Shown: positions 34,435 to 43,738, counted from the stretch's first letter. The stretch is 64,000 nucleotides of DNA from JALNZF01 sp049793155 (GCA_049793155.1 JBARBN010000106.1:1-64000), one strand, 5' to 3'. Notes: generated by a model not told the origin, from the letters alone. Numbers and translations: made by a program.

Positions 34435-36123
34435 TTAAGCGACAACTTCGTTCGCTTCAACACATTCAGCCTTTGTTTTTGACCAGCACGGGCCGAGGAT
34501 CGTATTCAGATCTTCTTCCGGCGTCTCTGCGATAGGCTTGATACCGAAATTCTTCACGAGCACGGCAAGTACATTCGGCGTGATGAAGGCAGGGAGCGAA
34601 GGGCCGAGCCTGATATCCTTGATCCCGAGCGAGAGCAGGGAGAGCAGTATGGCAACGGCCTTCTGCTCGTACCACGACAGGATGAAAGACAGCGGCAGAT
34701 CGTTCACGCTCACCTTAAAGGCCTTCGAAAGCGCAACGGCGATCTGGATGGCCGAGTAGGAGTCATTGCACTGACCGATGTCCAAAAGCCTCGGGATGCC
34801 GCCGATATCGCCCAATTCCTTGTCAAAGAACCGGAACTTACCGCATGCCAGCGTAAGCACCACGGTATCCTTGGGAGTTTTTTCCACGAAATCGGTGTAG
34901 TAATTCCTTCCCGGTTTCGCCCCGTCGCACCCTCCGACGAGGAAGAAGTGTCGGATCTTTCCCGCCTTCACCGCGTCGATCACCTTGTCCGCTACACCGA
35001 GCACGGCGTTTCGCGCAAACCCGGCGAGGACCTCCTTGCCGGGGGTGTCTTCCGTGAACCCGGGAAGCGCGCGCGCCCGGTCGATTGCCGGTGAAAAGTC
35101 ATCCGCAGCGATATGCGTAACATCGGGCCAGCCAACAAGCCCGGCAGTGAAGATATTGTCCTTGTAGGAAGCGAGCGGTTTCTGTATGCAGTTCGTGGTC
35201 ATGATGATCGCGCCGGGGAACTTTGCAAATTCCTTGTGCTGGTTTTGCCACGCCGTACCGTAGTGGCCATAGAAGTGCGGATATTTCTTGAGGCCCGGAT
35301 ACGCGTGGGCCGGCAGCATTTCGCCGTGTGTATAGACATTGATCCCTTTGCCCTCTGTCTGCGTCAGGATGGCGTCAAGATCCTTCAGGTCATGACCGGA
35401 GACGATGAGCGCCTTGCCCTTCCTTGCGCCGAGCGGAACCTTGACCGGGATCGGGTGGCCGTAGGTCCCCGTATTGCCCGCGTCGAGCAGCTCCATGGCC
35501 CTGATGTTCACTTCGCCGCATTTGAGCGCAAGACCGATCCACTCGTTCAAACCGAGGTCAGTGCCGGTCATGGCTGCCAGCGCCTCGCTCATAAAGGCAT
35601 GGACGGCATCATCCGTCTTGCCTAGGATCTGGGCATGGTCGGCATACGCTGCAACGCCCTTGAGTCCGAACAGGACGATATCCTGAAGCGATTGGACGTC
35701 GGGGTTCACGACCGCGTCGGGTATGTGCTCACGCACCGCTTTTCCCTGCTTGACGAGTCCCTCAAGAGCGGATTCCGGCTTATAGGAAGCGCTCGCATGG
35801 GCAAAATCCGTTTTGCCGTCCGACTGGCGTATCTTTGAGCCAAGTTTCTTCCGAAGTTCCACGCTCTTCCGGATCAGCGTCTCGAACCGCTTCGGGTCAA
35901 AATCAACGTTCGTGAGCGTTGAGAAAAGGGCCTTGCTCATGAACAAGTTCACGTCCTGGTCGATAACACCGACCTTCCTGCCCGCAACCGCATGGAGCGC
36001 CAACCCCTTAAGTGAATAGATCAAAAGGTCCTGCAGCGCCGATACCTCCGGATCCTTTCCGCACACGCCGATCTTGGTGCAGCCCTTGCCGTTTGACGCC
36101 TGTTCGCATTGATAACAAAACAT
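34435..36123 (-). CDS. hcp: Hydroxylamine reductase / hybrid cluster protein
   Basis: Hcp handles reactive nitrogen species, acting as an NO reductase and in vitro as a hydroxylamine reductase. The 562-aa protein begins MFCYQCEQASNGKGC; the pattern CX2CX8CX5C marks the [4Fe-4S] class of anaerobes rather than the enterobacterial [2Fe-2S] class. Hybrid-cluster ligands appear in VSGHDLKDLDAIL (His), TTNCIQKP (Cys), LVGGCDGAKPGR (Cys), VLTLACGKFRFF (Cys) and DIGQCNDSYSAI (Cys). The start at 36123 has GGGAGG upstream; the open frame runs to 36156. A palindromic site and TATAAT lie directly upstream. No hcr reductase gene is adjacent. Confidence 0.96.
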   Translation of the reverse strand: MFCYQCEQASNGKGCTKIGVCGKDPEVSALQDLLIYSLKGLALHAVAGRKVGVIDQDVNLFMSKALFSTLTNVDFDPKRFETLIRKSVELRKKLGSKIRQSDGKTDFAHASASYKPESALEGLVKQGKAVREHIPDAVVNPDVQSLQDIVLFGLKGVAAYADHAQILGKTDDAVHAFMSEALAAMTGTDLGLNEWIGLALKCGEVNIRAMELLDAGNTGTYGHPIPVKVPLGARKGKALIVSGHDLKDLDAILTQTEGKGINVYTHGEMLPAHAYPGLKKYPHFYGHYGTAWQNQHKEFAKFPGAIIMTTNCIQKPLASYKDNIFTAGLVGWPDVTHIAADDFSPAIDRARALPGFTEDTPGKEVLAGFARNAVLGVADKVIDAVKAGKIRHFFLVGGCDGAKPGRNYYTDFVEKTPKDTVVLTLACGKFRFFDKELGDIGGIPRLLDIGQCNDSYSAIQIAVALSKAFKVSVNDLPLSFILSWYEQKAVAILLSLLSLGIKDIRLGPSLPAFITPNVLAVLVKNFGIKPIAETPEEDLNTILGPCWSKTKAECVEANEVVA

Positions 36124-36144
36124 TCTGTAGTCCTCCCTCGATAA

Positions 36145-36168
36145 ATTATATTTCAATCGACATTGAAA
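36145..36168 (-). promoter_or_regulatory. Candidate hcp promoter and operator palindrome
   Basis: The sequence TTTCAAT-N4-ATTGAAA (36151-36168) is a perfect 18-bp palindrome. On the minus strand it abuts a consensus TATAAT -10 box (36150-36145), 22 bp before the hcp ATG. No good -35 box is seen. A factor bound here would cover the promoter spacer, which fits repression, for example by an HcpR, NsrR or other Crp/Fnr-type nitrosative-stress regulator. The regulator is not identified. Confidence 0.55.
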
Positions 36169-36470
36169 AGCTGGGGTGAACTATACACGACCAGGGCGGC
36201 ACTGCATATGACAGAGATCATACGAGATGAACAGGTTTTTCAAGGAGAAAGGCTTTGACTTCCTGATCATTCCGCCTGAGAAGCAACGACTCTTATCGGG
36301 GAAAAAGATGCGGTCAAACATTGGAAAGCCGGTCACCGGTCCCCGATTCTTGCGTTTGTGATGAAAAGCACTGCGCAAAATTGTCATTTTATGTTATAGT
36401 TGTCTTGCTGCGATCTGTCTTGATCGCAGTCAGGAAGTCAACCTCGCACTCAAGACAAATAACGGGACCA

Positions 36471-37337
36471 ATGTCAGATAAGACCTCGCCGGACATTTCA
36501 GGATACAGGACCTTATACAGGCTGTCGATCTATGTTGTGATCCTTGCCTGGATCGTGCTCGGACTCTATTTCTTTGTGTTTACGAGGGCGGAATACCCGT
36601 CGGCAGCGAAGATAGTCCAATATTTCTTATCACCCGAGCAGCTTGGAATAAAGTTCAGGGCATTAATACTTCTCGCCCCGCTTATTCTTACCATTGTCAG
36701 CTATCTCATCTATGACCGGGCCAATCTATTTCTGAAATCGATCATCGCGGAGCAGCAGTTGCGCGTCCTCCGGGACGATCTCATCGTTGCGTTCGCGAAC
36801 GCCCTTGACGCAAAGAGCTCCTGGACACATGGTCACTCGCAAAGGGTCACTTCCTACGCCCTCATGATCGCCGAGAAGCTCCACGTTAACGGTGAGGACC
36901 GGGAAACGCTCAGGATCGCAAGTTTACTCCATGACGTCGGAAAGATAGGAACGTATGATGTCATTCTTGACAAGCCGGGTCCGCTTACCGAGGAGGAATG
37001 GCGCCTCGTCAAGCTGCACCCCGGCAAGGCTGAGGAAATCCTCAAGCCGATAAAACAACTTCAGCATGTGCTGCCGATCATTAAATATCATCACGAGAGG
37101 ATTGACGGGAAAGGATATCCGGACGGTCTTACGGGAGCAGAAATACCGCTGTTGGCGAAAATACTCTGTCTTGCGGATTCATTTGACGCCATGATCGAAA
37201 ATAGGCCGTATAAAACGGGGATGAGCAGGACCGAGGCCTATGGTGAGATCAAGGATAAAACGGACACGCAATTTGACTCGGCTGTTGCGACGGCATTCTT
37301 GAGCGCAATTGATGCGCGGAGTAATGATCCGCGCTGA
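36471..37337 (+). CDS. Membrane HD-GYP domain phosphodiesterase
   Basis: A 288-aa protein with two membrane helices (IYVVILAWIVLGLYFFVF and FRALILLAPLILTIVSYLIY), a short linker, and an HD-GYP domain. The metal site is seen in LLHDVGKIG (HD), KLHPGKAEEIL and IKYHHERIDGKGYP, with the GYP triad intact. Such proteins hydrolyse c-di-GMP to GMP and lower the signal. No receiver or sensory domain is present beyond the membrane part. The ATG at 36471 has a weak GGGA site; the frame is open upstream to 36321, but that part is not conserved-looking. A 347-bp gap separates it from hcp, containing an inverted TGCGATC repeat near 36409-36428. Confidence 0.85.
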   Translation: MSDKTSPDISGYRTLYRLSIYVVILAWIVLGLYFFVFTRAEYPSAAKIVQYFLSPEQLGIKFRALILLAPLILTIVSYLIYDRANLFLKSIIAEQQLRVLRDDLIVAFANALDAKSSWTHGHSQRVTSYALMIAEKLHVNGEDRETLRIASLLHDVGKIGTYDVILDKPGPLTEEEWRLVKLHPGKAEEILKPIKQLQHVLPIIKYHHERIDGKGYPDGLTGAEIPLLAKILCLADSFDAMIENRPYKTGMSRTEAYGEIKDKTDTQFDSAVATAFLSAIDARSNDPR

Positions 37338-37408
37338 TACGCATCAGAGCTGCCCGTCGGAGGGAACTCCCCCAACCCGCACATCTCCGGCGCGGTCCTT
37401 ACGAGTTA

Positions 37409-38371
37409 TCACTTTCTCCCCATTACCAGCACCGTATCATTGATCAGTTTTTCCCGGCCATTTTTAAACCCCGTTTTCACGAGCCACTTCCTCATTTCCC
37501 GCGGCGTATAACTCCTCCCGGTTGAAGTGTTCACGAGCATATTAACCGAGAAGAGGGCTCCAACAGGGGGGCGGGCCCTGTCAGGTTCGATGAAGAATTC
37601 GTGGATCGCGACCTGCCCGCGCGGATTCAGCGCGTTGCGAGCCTTCCTCAGAAGCGCGCAATTCTCTTTCTCCGAGTAGAAATGGAGAACCTGGCTGATA
37701 AGGACGAGGTCGTATCCTTTGCCTACCGGATCGGTAAGGAAATCCCCTGCCTTGAGCTCGATCATCCCGGCCTTTGACGATCGAATGATGGACTCCGCAA
37801 CGTTAAGCGTGGAAGGCACGTCAAAGAGCGTGACCGCAATGCCATGCTTTGCCAGTTCAATGCTATAGGTGCCCGGTCCACCGCCCAGATCCAGCGCTGT
37901 TTTAACTCCCCGCAGGTCAAGGGCCTTCACGATCGCGGGAGCCAGAAATATGGCATTATCATGCATGCCCCGGATGAAGACGTCATGGTCGCGGCCTTCC
38001 GGACGGCTCGGTATGCCGGACTTGATAACGGCGTCGAGGTTGGACCATGATTTCCAGAGCGTGTCCGCGTGGCGCAGTATATCTCCCTGGTACAAAGGGC
38101 TCTCTTTCAGCAGAAACTGCCTGGCCGTGGCGGTGATCCGGTAGCGTTTCCCCTGCTTCGCCAGCAGCCCGAGGCTTGCTACGGCGTCGAGCAGTATCTC
38201 GGTTGCGCGAAAGTTCGTATCGAGAATATCGGCCAATTGTCCCGCCGTCCGGGCAATTTTCAGGTGTTCAAAGATATTGTAGTTGTTCGCGGTCAGCACA
38301 ACGCGGGCGGGCGGAAACCCGCCCCACAGGCTCGCGAATTCCCGAGCCTGTTTCGCGATCGACTTGTTCAT
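37409..38371 (-). CDS. SAM-dependent O-methyltransferase (Methyltransf_2 type)
   Basis: A 320-aa protein with an N-terminal dimerisation winged helix (residues 20-95, ARTAGQLADILDTNFRATEI) and a C-terminal class I SAM fold. The SAM site is ALDLGGGPGTYSIELAKHG, followed by LFDVPSTL for the ribose hydroxyls. YDLVLISQVLHFYSEKENC and the HEFFIEPDRARPP segment are typical of this family, which methylates small phenolic or ring substrates such as acetylserotonin or (bacterio)chlorin precursors. No pathway genes surround it, so the substrate is unknown. Confidence 0.85.
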   Translation of the reverse strand: MNKSIAKQAREFASLWGGFPPARVVLTANNYNIFEHLKIARTAGQLADILDTNFRATEILLDAVASLGLLAKQGKRYRITATARQFLLKESPLYQGDILRHADTLWKSWSNLDAVIKSGIPSRPEGRDHDVFIRGMHDNAIFLAPAIVKALDLRGVKTALDLGGGPGTYSIELAKHGIAVTLFDVPSTLNVAESIIRSSKAGMIELKAGDFLTDPVGKGYDLVLISQVLHFYSEKENCALLRKARNALNPRGQVAIHEFFIEPDRARPPVGALFSVNMLVNTSTGRSYTPREMRKWLVKTGFKNGREKLINDTVLVMGRK

Positions 38372-38707
38372 TGCTCATTCCCCTTTTTGGCAAAGAATCG
38401 AAAATTACAACCACGCATTATGATAAAGAATAGCACAGTCAGGCTCAAAAAGCCCCTGAAGGCGGTCATTTTTCGCTGCACAAGTGACCATATGACACAC
38501 GGCCCGCGGTATTCGATGCGATAGGGACGGACCATAGGCGGAGGATAGCAACGTAAAAAGGAAATGTCAAACACTAAAGATCAGACCTATGATGCTCTCT
38601 ACCCGCAAATCGACTGTACTTTATCAGGCGCTGATGATAATATCAAAACAATTCAGCATGCGAATGAATAAAGGATATCGCCTGGCAAAAGCAGGGGGGT
38701 AACTACC
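38372..38707. other. Intergenic region with a dispersed GTCAAA-type motif
   Basis: This 336-bp gap between divergent genes has no convincing small gene. A GTCAAACACTAAAGATCAGA sequence at 38566-38585 resembles a motif repeated at several other gaps in the window (see findings). Confidence 0.45.
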
Positions 38708-39154
38708 ATGAACGTTGCGGAAATGATCAAGCAGGTCCTGGAGCAAAAGGGTTACCGGAACCTGCGGGAAGCCTCGAAGGCGCTCGGCATAAGCCAGGAG
38801 CTTCTGAGGCTCACGGTCAATAAACGGCACATCCCGAAGGATGACCTCCTCGGCACGATAGCGGACAAGCTCGGCATGGACCGGTCTGCATTGCTCCTCG
38901 CAGCGCACCGGGAGAAGGTCCCCGTCGAGGTGCAGGGGTTCTTCCTCTCTCCGACGGAAGATAAAAAATACCAGCAGAAGCGGGTTTGGCCCCTTTCCGA
39001 GGAGCAGTGCAGCTATCTCGAGAAGGTCCTGAACGAAACGGAGATCCAGCACATCAGAAAATTCCGGCAGCTCCCGGACGAGGCACAGGAGCAGATCACG
39101 GGCTACCTCGACTATACCTGGGCAATGAAACGGTTATTGATGAAGAAAAGTTGA
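38708..39154 (+). CDS. XRE-like HTH regulator
   Basis: A 148-aa protein. Residues 1-70 form a Cro/CI-type helix-turn-helix: VAEMIKQVLEQKGYRNLREA, then SKALGISQELLRLTVNKRHI, with the recognition helix around SQELLRLTVN. LLGTIADKLGMDRSALLLAA completes the five-helix fold. The C-terminal half (about 75-148) is charged and helical and may be a ligand or partner domain. A GGGGGG site lies upstream of the ATG. It stands alone in front of the DUF4388 gene. Target genes are unknown. Confidence 0.75.
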   Translation: MNVAEMIKQVLEQKGYRNLREASKALGISQELLRLTVNKRHIPKDDLLGTIADKLGMDRSALLLAAHREKVPVEVQGFFLSPTEDKKYQQKRVWPLSEEQCSYLEKVLNETEIQHIRKFRQLPDEAQEQITGYLDYTWAMKRLLMKKS

Positions 39155-39208
39155 AGTTAAGGCGGACGTAAAGGCTGATGCAAAGGCGAGGTAAAGCGAG
39201 GCAAGGCG

Positions 39209-39278
39209 ACAAGAAGCGACTGGGAGATGAGAGGACGATGCACTTTTCTATTTTGGTCACAAAGTCGCTTTTTGTCGA
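39209..39278. repeat. Inverted repeat downstream of the XRE gene
   Basis: CGACAAGAAGCGAC and, about 55 bp later, GTCGCTTTTTGTCG are near-perfect inverted copies; the flanks (GAGATGAGAGG / CTCGTCTCTC) extend the similarity. It may fold to a long hairpin that ends XRE-gene transcription or belong to a dispersed intergenic family. Confidence 0.5.
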
Positions 39279-39312
39279 TTCTCGTCTCTCTTATCATGTC
39301 GCACATAGTCCC

Positions 39313-39341
39313 TTGCTTCTTATCCCCTGTCATTATATAAT
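39313..39341 (+). promoter_or_regulatory. Promoter of the DUF4388-GAF gene
   Basis: TTGCTT (39313-39318), a 17-nt spacer and a consensus TATAAT (39336-39341), about 110 bp before the start at 39452. The leader may carry regulation, but no riboswitch was recognised. Confidence 0.6.
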
Positions 39342-39451
39342 ACGGGTGATTAAATGAGTGAAGTCCCCCTGACCTTTCTGAACAGGTGCGTTGCTGGCTG
39401 ACAGGTCAACACCCCTGAGGGGATGCATACCAGGGATCAATACGAGAGAAC

Positions 39452-41230
39452 ATGGCTTTTACCGGAGATCTGGAATATCTGAACATAGTGGACATCATTC
39501 AGCTGGTCCACGCCACGAAGCAGTCGGGCATTTTTTCCGTTAAGATACCCAACGCCGAGAGCAGGATCGTCTTCAGGGCCGGAAACATCGTTGGTGCAAA
39601 TCATATCGACAACAGCGTTCGCATCGGGACCGTCCTGGTAAAGATGGGCGCTATAACGATCGACGATCTCAAAGAGGCAATAAGCGCCAGGAAGAACGCG
39701 GATAAAGACCGCATGCCGCTTCTCGCTACCCTGGTACAGATGGGCAAGCTGAAGCGGGAAGACGCCCTGCGAGGATTGAAAAAGCTGGTCGAGCTTGCGA
39801 TCGTTGAACTGATGAGCTGGACGAAGGGCACGTTTACCTTCGACACTGAAGCGGCCGTCATTTCCTTCGAGGGGGGGCAGGATCTAGCCGTTGATGCCCA
39901 GATGGTCCTGATGGATGCGCTTCGCATCTCCGACGAGCGGGAACGCGACCGCCGTGAGGGAAAAGAAGTGCCTTCCATTGTGGCGCTCTATCCCGATGTC
40001 CTTCCCGGTGAAGGCGACGCTGAAACGGAAGCTGAACGTTCGATGGTTACCGCGGATGATCTCGGGCTTGCCGACCTCGACCGTCTTGAAAAGAAGATAC
40101 CCCGGCCTGCTTCTGAAATGGAGCTCTACGATCCGCTCGAGATCCACCGCCGGACCATACAGGAACTTCTCCCGGGTTTTTCTTCCGAAGAACAGGTTGC
40201 CTTTTTTTCTTTTCTGAAGAAATCCCTGGACCGAAAGGCCGGGCCCGACGATAAGGGGAAACAGGCGGGCAAGGCCGTCGTCATGTTCAGCAAGGACGCG
40301 CTGATAAACCATTCGGTCATGTCTCTTTGCAACAATGAGGGAGCGCTCGTATTTACGACAGACGACGATAAGGATCTCGGCCGGATGGTATCGCAGTGCC
40401 TCCTTTCCGCGAGAATGCCCGTGGTTGTCTTCGACAGTCCCGCGGGACCGGAAGGCGTTTTTTCCCGGGAGAGGATCGCAGAACTGAGGAATCAGGTGAG
40501 GGCAAAGTACCCCTCGGTCCCTGTGCTTCAATTCGCCTCGCCTCAGGACAGCGAGTTCATCCTTCGCTCGTACCATGACGGCGTGAGGGCCGTCCTCCCC
40601 AAACCGTCGAAAGAGGGCCAGAGACAAACGTATATCCAGGATACGATAAAGTTCCTTGACGCGTTCAAGTCGTATGTTAAGAGCATTCAGAACGAAAGTG
40701 ATGATGCCGATATCTACGTGAGGAAACTGAAAGACGGCATCGCGTCGCTTCGCGGGCTCACCAACCCTGCCGATGCGCCGCTCGTTGTCCTCACCGCAGT
40801 TTCCGGGATGTTCGAACGCGCGGTCACGCTTGTCGTCCGTGCCGCGGAATTGATCGGTGAAAGGGCCATAGGGATAGGTTCCGAGAAACGCGAGGTGCCG
40901 ACTCCTGCGGGCAATCTTAAGATCCAGCTTTCAAAACCTTCTGTTTTCCGCGACGTTGTCGAAAAGGGGCGGGTCTATTACGGAGAGAGCGGCGATGAAA
41001 CGCTCAGGACATTTTTTGCGGAAATAGGCGCGCCGTTGAGGCCTGCCATCGTTCTGCTGCCCCTGATATCCGATCGAAAGGTCCTTGCGGTGATATATGG
41101 GGATTTCGGCCTGAAAGAGGCGTCTCCCGTGCGGCTCGACATGCTCGAGATCCTTGCTCAGCAAGCGGGCATTGTTCTGGAATATGAGATCTTCCGAAGA
41201 CAGATGACGAAAGCGGCGCAAAAAACATAG
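39452..41230 (+). CDS. DUF4388 (PATAN) and GAF domain protein
   Basis: A 592-aa cytosolic protein. The N-terminus is a DUF4388/PATAN domain (MAFTGDLEYLNIVDIIQLVH, TKQSGIFSV), known from regulators of type IV pili and gliding in Nitrospirota, cyanobacteria and myxobacteria. A helical segment (about 60-170) follows. The centre (about 270-410) contains a receiver-like alpha/beta region (MPVVVFDSPAG, VPVLQFASPQDSEFILRSYH, ending VLPKPSKEG), probably a degenerate receiver. The C-terminus (about 430-590) is GAF-like (ILVVLTAVSG-type start, LPLISDRKVLAVIYGDFG). It precedes a PilT-like gene by 158 bp, in keeping with a role in pilus or motility control. Confidence 0.8.
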   Translation: MAFTGDLEYLNIVDIIQLVHATKQSGIFSVKIPNAESRIVFRAGNIVGANHIDNSVRIGTVLVKMGAITIDDLKEAISARKNADKDRMPLLATLVQMGKLKREDALRGLKKLVELAIVELMSWTKGTFTFDTEAAVISFEGGQDLAVDAQMVLMDALRISDERERDRREGKEVPSIVALYPDVLPGEGDAETEAERSMVTADDLGLADLDRLEKKIPRPASEMELYDPLEIHRRTIQELLPGFSSEEQVAFFSFLKKSLDRKAGPDDKGKQAGKAVVMFSKDALINHSVMSLCNNEGALVFTTDDDKDLGRMVSQCLLSARMPVVVFDSPAGPEGVFSRERIAELRNQVRAKYPSVPVLQFASPQDSEFILRSYHDGVRAVLPKPSKEGQRQTYIQDTIKFLDAFKSYVKSIQNESDDADIYVRKLKDGIASLRGLTNPADAPLVVLTAVSGMFERAVTLVVRAAELIGERAIGIGSEKREVPTPAGNLKIQLSKPSVFRDVVEKGRVYYGESGDETLRTFFAEIGAPLRPAIVLLPLISDRKVLAVIYGDFGLKEASPVRLDMLEILAQQAGIVLEYEIFRRQMTKAAQKT

Positions 41231-41260
41231 ATACCTAACCCGGACAAACCGGAACCAAGC

Positions 41261-41364
41261 CCACCATGAAGGCACTAAGGCACGAAGAAATGCCGGAAGA
41301 AACGGATGAGAGAGCCTGACCTCAGCATTTGGTTTTCTTTGTGTCTTCGTGACTTTGTGGTGAA
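41261..41364. repeat. Inverted repeat between the DUF4388 and pilT-like genes
   Basis: CCACCATGAAGGCACTAAGG at the left and the reverse of CTTCGTGACTTTGTGGTG at the right form imperfect arms, each running into an A- or T-rich GAAGAAA/TTTCTTT core. This is a common type of dispersed intergenic hairpin. It lies wholly between two genes that may share a transcript. Confidence 0.6.
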
Positions 41365-41388
41365 TAAACGCGGAGGTACACGGTCGCC

Positions 41389-42468
41389 ATGGATAGTGCA
41401 ATCTTCAACCAGATCCTTCACATTGCATTCGATAAAAAGGTCTCGGATATCCATTTTGAGGTCGACAACCCGCCGATGTTCCGGGCGCGCGGCCATCTTA
41501 TTCGCTCCAAGCTCGAGAACCTGACCAAAAAGGATACCGAGTTCGTCGCGAACGCGGTCATGGAGCAGCACCTCCGTAAGCTGCCCGAAGACCTGAAGGA
41601 ACTTGATACTTCCTATACGCTGGCGAATGTCGGCCGCTTCCGGGTGAGCATCTTTCGTCAGCGCGGCAATCTCGGCGTTGTCATGCGCGTTATCCCCCAC
41701 CAGATCGGCACGTTCGAGGAGTTGAATCTTCCGCCGGTGCTCGGCAAGATCGCGCAGGTCCCGAACGGACTGATCCTCGTCACCGGGCCGACCGGCAACG
41801 GCAAATCAACGACGCTTGCTTCAATGATGCGGTTCATCAATGATAATTTCGATTACAATATCATTACGATCGAGGACCCGATCGAGTTTCTGTTCACCTC
41901 GAACAAAAGCTGCATCATCCAGAGAGAGGTGGGCATCGATACGGAAAGTTTCAGCGTTGCGCTGCGGTCCGCAATGCGCATGAATCCTGACGCCATCATG
42001 GTCGGAGAACTGCGCGATCTCGAGACCATAGATGCCTGTATGAAGGCCTCCGAGACGGGGCATCTGGTCTTGTCCACTCTTCATACCCATAATACGTCTT
42101 CGTCCGTCAGCCGTATCGTTGGTTATTTTTCACCCCAGGCGCAGGAGAATGCCCGGCAAAGGCTGGCCGAGAGCCTTGTCGCGGTCATCTCCCTGAGGCT
42201 GGTACGGGGAAAGAACGGCGAGACCATCCTGCCGGTCCTGGAAGTGATGTATGCGACGTCCACCATCAAGGCGTGCATCAGGGATAATCACCTCGACGAT
42301 ATCGAACAGTATATCGAAAAGGGACGCGACGAATACGGCATGCAGACAATGGACCAGCATCTCATTCAGCTCTGCAGGGCTGAACTCATCACGCTCGATG
42401 AGGCAAAGCGCACGTCTCGCTCGAAAGACCTTGAGCGAAAACTGACCTACAGCGATAATGTAAGGTAA
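41389..42468 (+). CDS. PilT/PilU-like twitching motility ATPase
   Basis: A 359-aa hexameric retraction ATPase of type IV pili. An N-terminal PAS-like domain (KVSDIHFEVDNPPMFRARGH) precedes the RecA-like motor. Walker A is VTGPTGNGKSTTLASM (about residue 133). The Asp box reads IITIEDPIEFLF, Walker B is AIMVGELRDLETI and the His box is GHLVLSTLHTHNTSSS. The AIRNLIRE motif typical of PilT is replaced by IKACIRDNHLDDIEQYI, closer to PilU or PilT paralogues. GGAGG lies 11 nt before the ATG. No other pil gene is present here, so it probably works with a pilus encoded elsewhere. Confidence 0.88.
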   Translation: MDSAIFNQILHIAFDKKVSDIHFEVDNPPMFRARGHLIRSKLENLTKKDTEFVANAVMEQHLRKLPEDLKELDTSYTLANVGRFRVSIFRQRGNLGVVMRVIPHQIGTFEELNLPPVLGKIAQVPNGLILVTGPTGNGKSTTLASMMRFINDNFDYNIITIEDPIEFLFTSNKSCIIQREVGIDTESFSVALRSAMRMNPDAIMVGELRDLETIDACMKASETGHLVLSTLHTHNTSSSVSRIVGYFSPQAQENARQRLAESLVAVISLRLVRGKNGETILPVLEVMYATSTIKACIRDNHLDDIEQYIEKGRDEYGMQTMDQHLIQLCRAELITLDEAKRTSRSKDLERKLTYSDNVR

Positions 42469-42531
42469 TTCTCCTGCCGATAGCCTTGCCTTCTCTGGAG
42501 CGAAAGGGGCAGAGAGCCCCCCAGTGGTTCA

Positions 42532-43560
42532 TCATGCCTTCTTCGCTTCAGCCGGAATGACAAAAAGCGTGATCTTCTCTGTTCCCCGTATGAACCGTAT
42601 CGGCATGCTCGACCCCGCTACCTCATGGGTAAGGAGCCGGTGCAGATCATCGATGCCGGGCACCGGTATCCCGCCGAAACCGATTATAATATCTCCCTCG
42701 CGAAGTCCCGCCTGCTGTGCCGGACTATCCTGCTCGATCTGTTCAACTCTCACGCCGCTCTCAACCGGGAGGTGGTAAAATCGCACAACGCGCCGATGGA
42801 GCGGAACATTCTGGCCGCCGACGCCGATATAGCTTCGCCGCACCCTTCCCTCCTTGATCAGGGCCGCCGCGATGAACTTTGCCGTATCGATGGCAATGGC
42901 AAAACACAGGCCCTGTGCGGGCATGATCATCGCCGTATTCACGCCGATCACCTCTCCCCGTGACGTTACCAGCGGGCCGCCGGAATTCCCGGGGTTCAGT
43001 GCCGCGTCGGTCTGGATCACATTGTCGATGAGCCGGCACGTACGGGAACGAAGCGAGCGGCCCAGCGCGCTCACGACACCCGCGGTCACGCTGCACTGGA
43101 AGCCGTAGGGATTGCCCACGGCGATCACGAGCTGCCCGACGCGGGTCGATCTTGAATTGCCGAGCGGGGCCGCGGCCAGGTTTGGCGCATGGATACTGAT
43201 CACCGCCAGGTCGGTGTCCGGATCATCCCCGACCAGTGTTGCCCCGTATCGCTGTCCATCCACCAGGGTCACATCGATCGCGGAGGCGCCGTGCACAACG
43301 TGGCTGTTGGTAAGAATAAAACCGTCGGGGGTGAAAAAAAATCCGGACCCTCCGCCTTTCGTCTCACCCGGCCGCGGGCCCGCGTCCCGGCTGGACACCT
43401 CGATGTTCACGACAGTTGGGCTGATCCGCTCTGCGGCCTGTATCACGGCGCATGAGTACGCATCGAGAAGGCCGTCATCCGGTGAAAACGGTGAGCCGGC
43501 CGCCTGTGCCGCCTCGGATTGCGAATGCCCGGATGCGGCTATTTCAAGGACCTGTTCCAT
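42532..43560 (-). CDS. HtrA/DegP-like serine protease with PDZ domain
   Basis: A 342-aa S1C protease. The triad is complete: His in ILTNSHVVHG, Asp in DPDTDLAVI, Ser in NPGNSGGPLV. A single PDZ domain (about 255-340) has SYIGVGGQNVPL and QQAGLREGDIIIGFGGIPVP. No signal peptide or membrane anchor is seen: the first 40 residues are polar (EIAASGHSQSEAAQAAG), so the protein may be cytosolic, unlike DegP. The ATG at 43560 has AGGAGG 9 nt upstream. It is convergent with the pilT-like gene and stands alone. Confidence 0.88.
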   Translation of the reverse strand: MEQVLEIAASGHSQSEAAQAAGSPFSPDDGLLDAYSCAVIQAAERISPTVVNIEVSSRDAGPRPGETKGGGSGFFFTPDGFILTNSHVVHGASAIDVTLVDGQRYGATLVGDDPDTDLAVISIHAPNLAAAPLGNSRSTRVGQLVIAVGNPYGFQCSVTAGVVSALGRSLRSRTCRLIDNVIQTDAALNPGNSGGPLVTSRGEVIGVNTAMIMPAQGLCFAIAIDTAKFIAAALIKEGRVRRSYIGVGGQNVPLHRRVVRFYHLPVESGVRVEQIEQDSPAQQAGLREGDIIIGFGGIPVPGIDDLHRLLTHEVAGSSMPIRFIRGTEKITLFVIPAEAKKA

Positions 43561-43667
43561 CCTCATTTACCTCCTGAGGTATTCTACCACCGTTGTCAAG
43601 GGCCTCGAAGGTACAAGACGGCCTGTTATCGTATTGCTTCAACGAATCAAAAAAACCATTTTATTCT

Positions 43668-43695
43668 TTGAAATTTGATCTTGCCGGTTTATAAT
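43668..43695 (+). promoter_or_regulatory. Promoter of the small membrane protein gene
   Basis: TTGAAA (43668-43673), a 16-nt spacer and consensus TATAAT (43690-43695), 43 bp before the ATG at 43739. Confidence 0.65.
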
Positions 43696-43738
43696 GTCTA
43701 TAATGACTGCCGATGCGGCGGAAGGGAGACAGGATATC

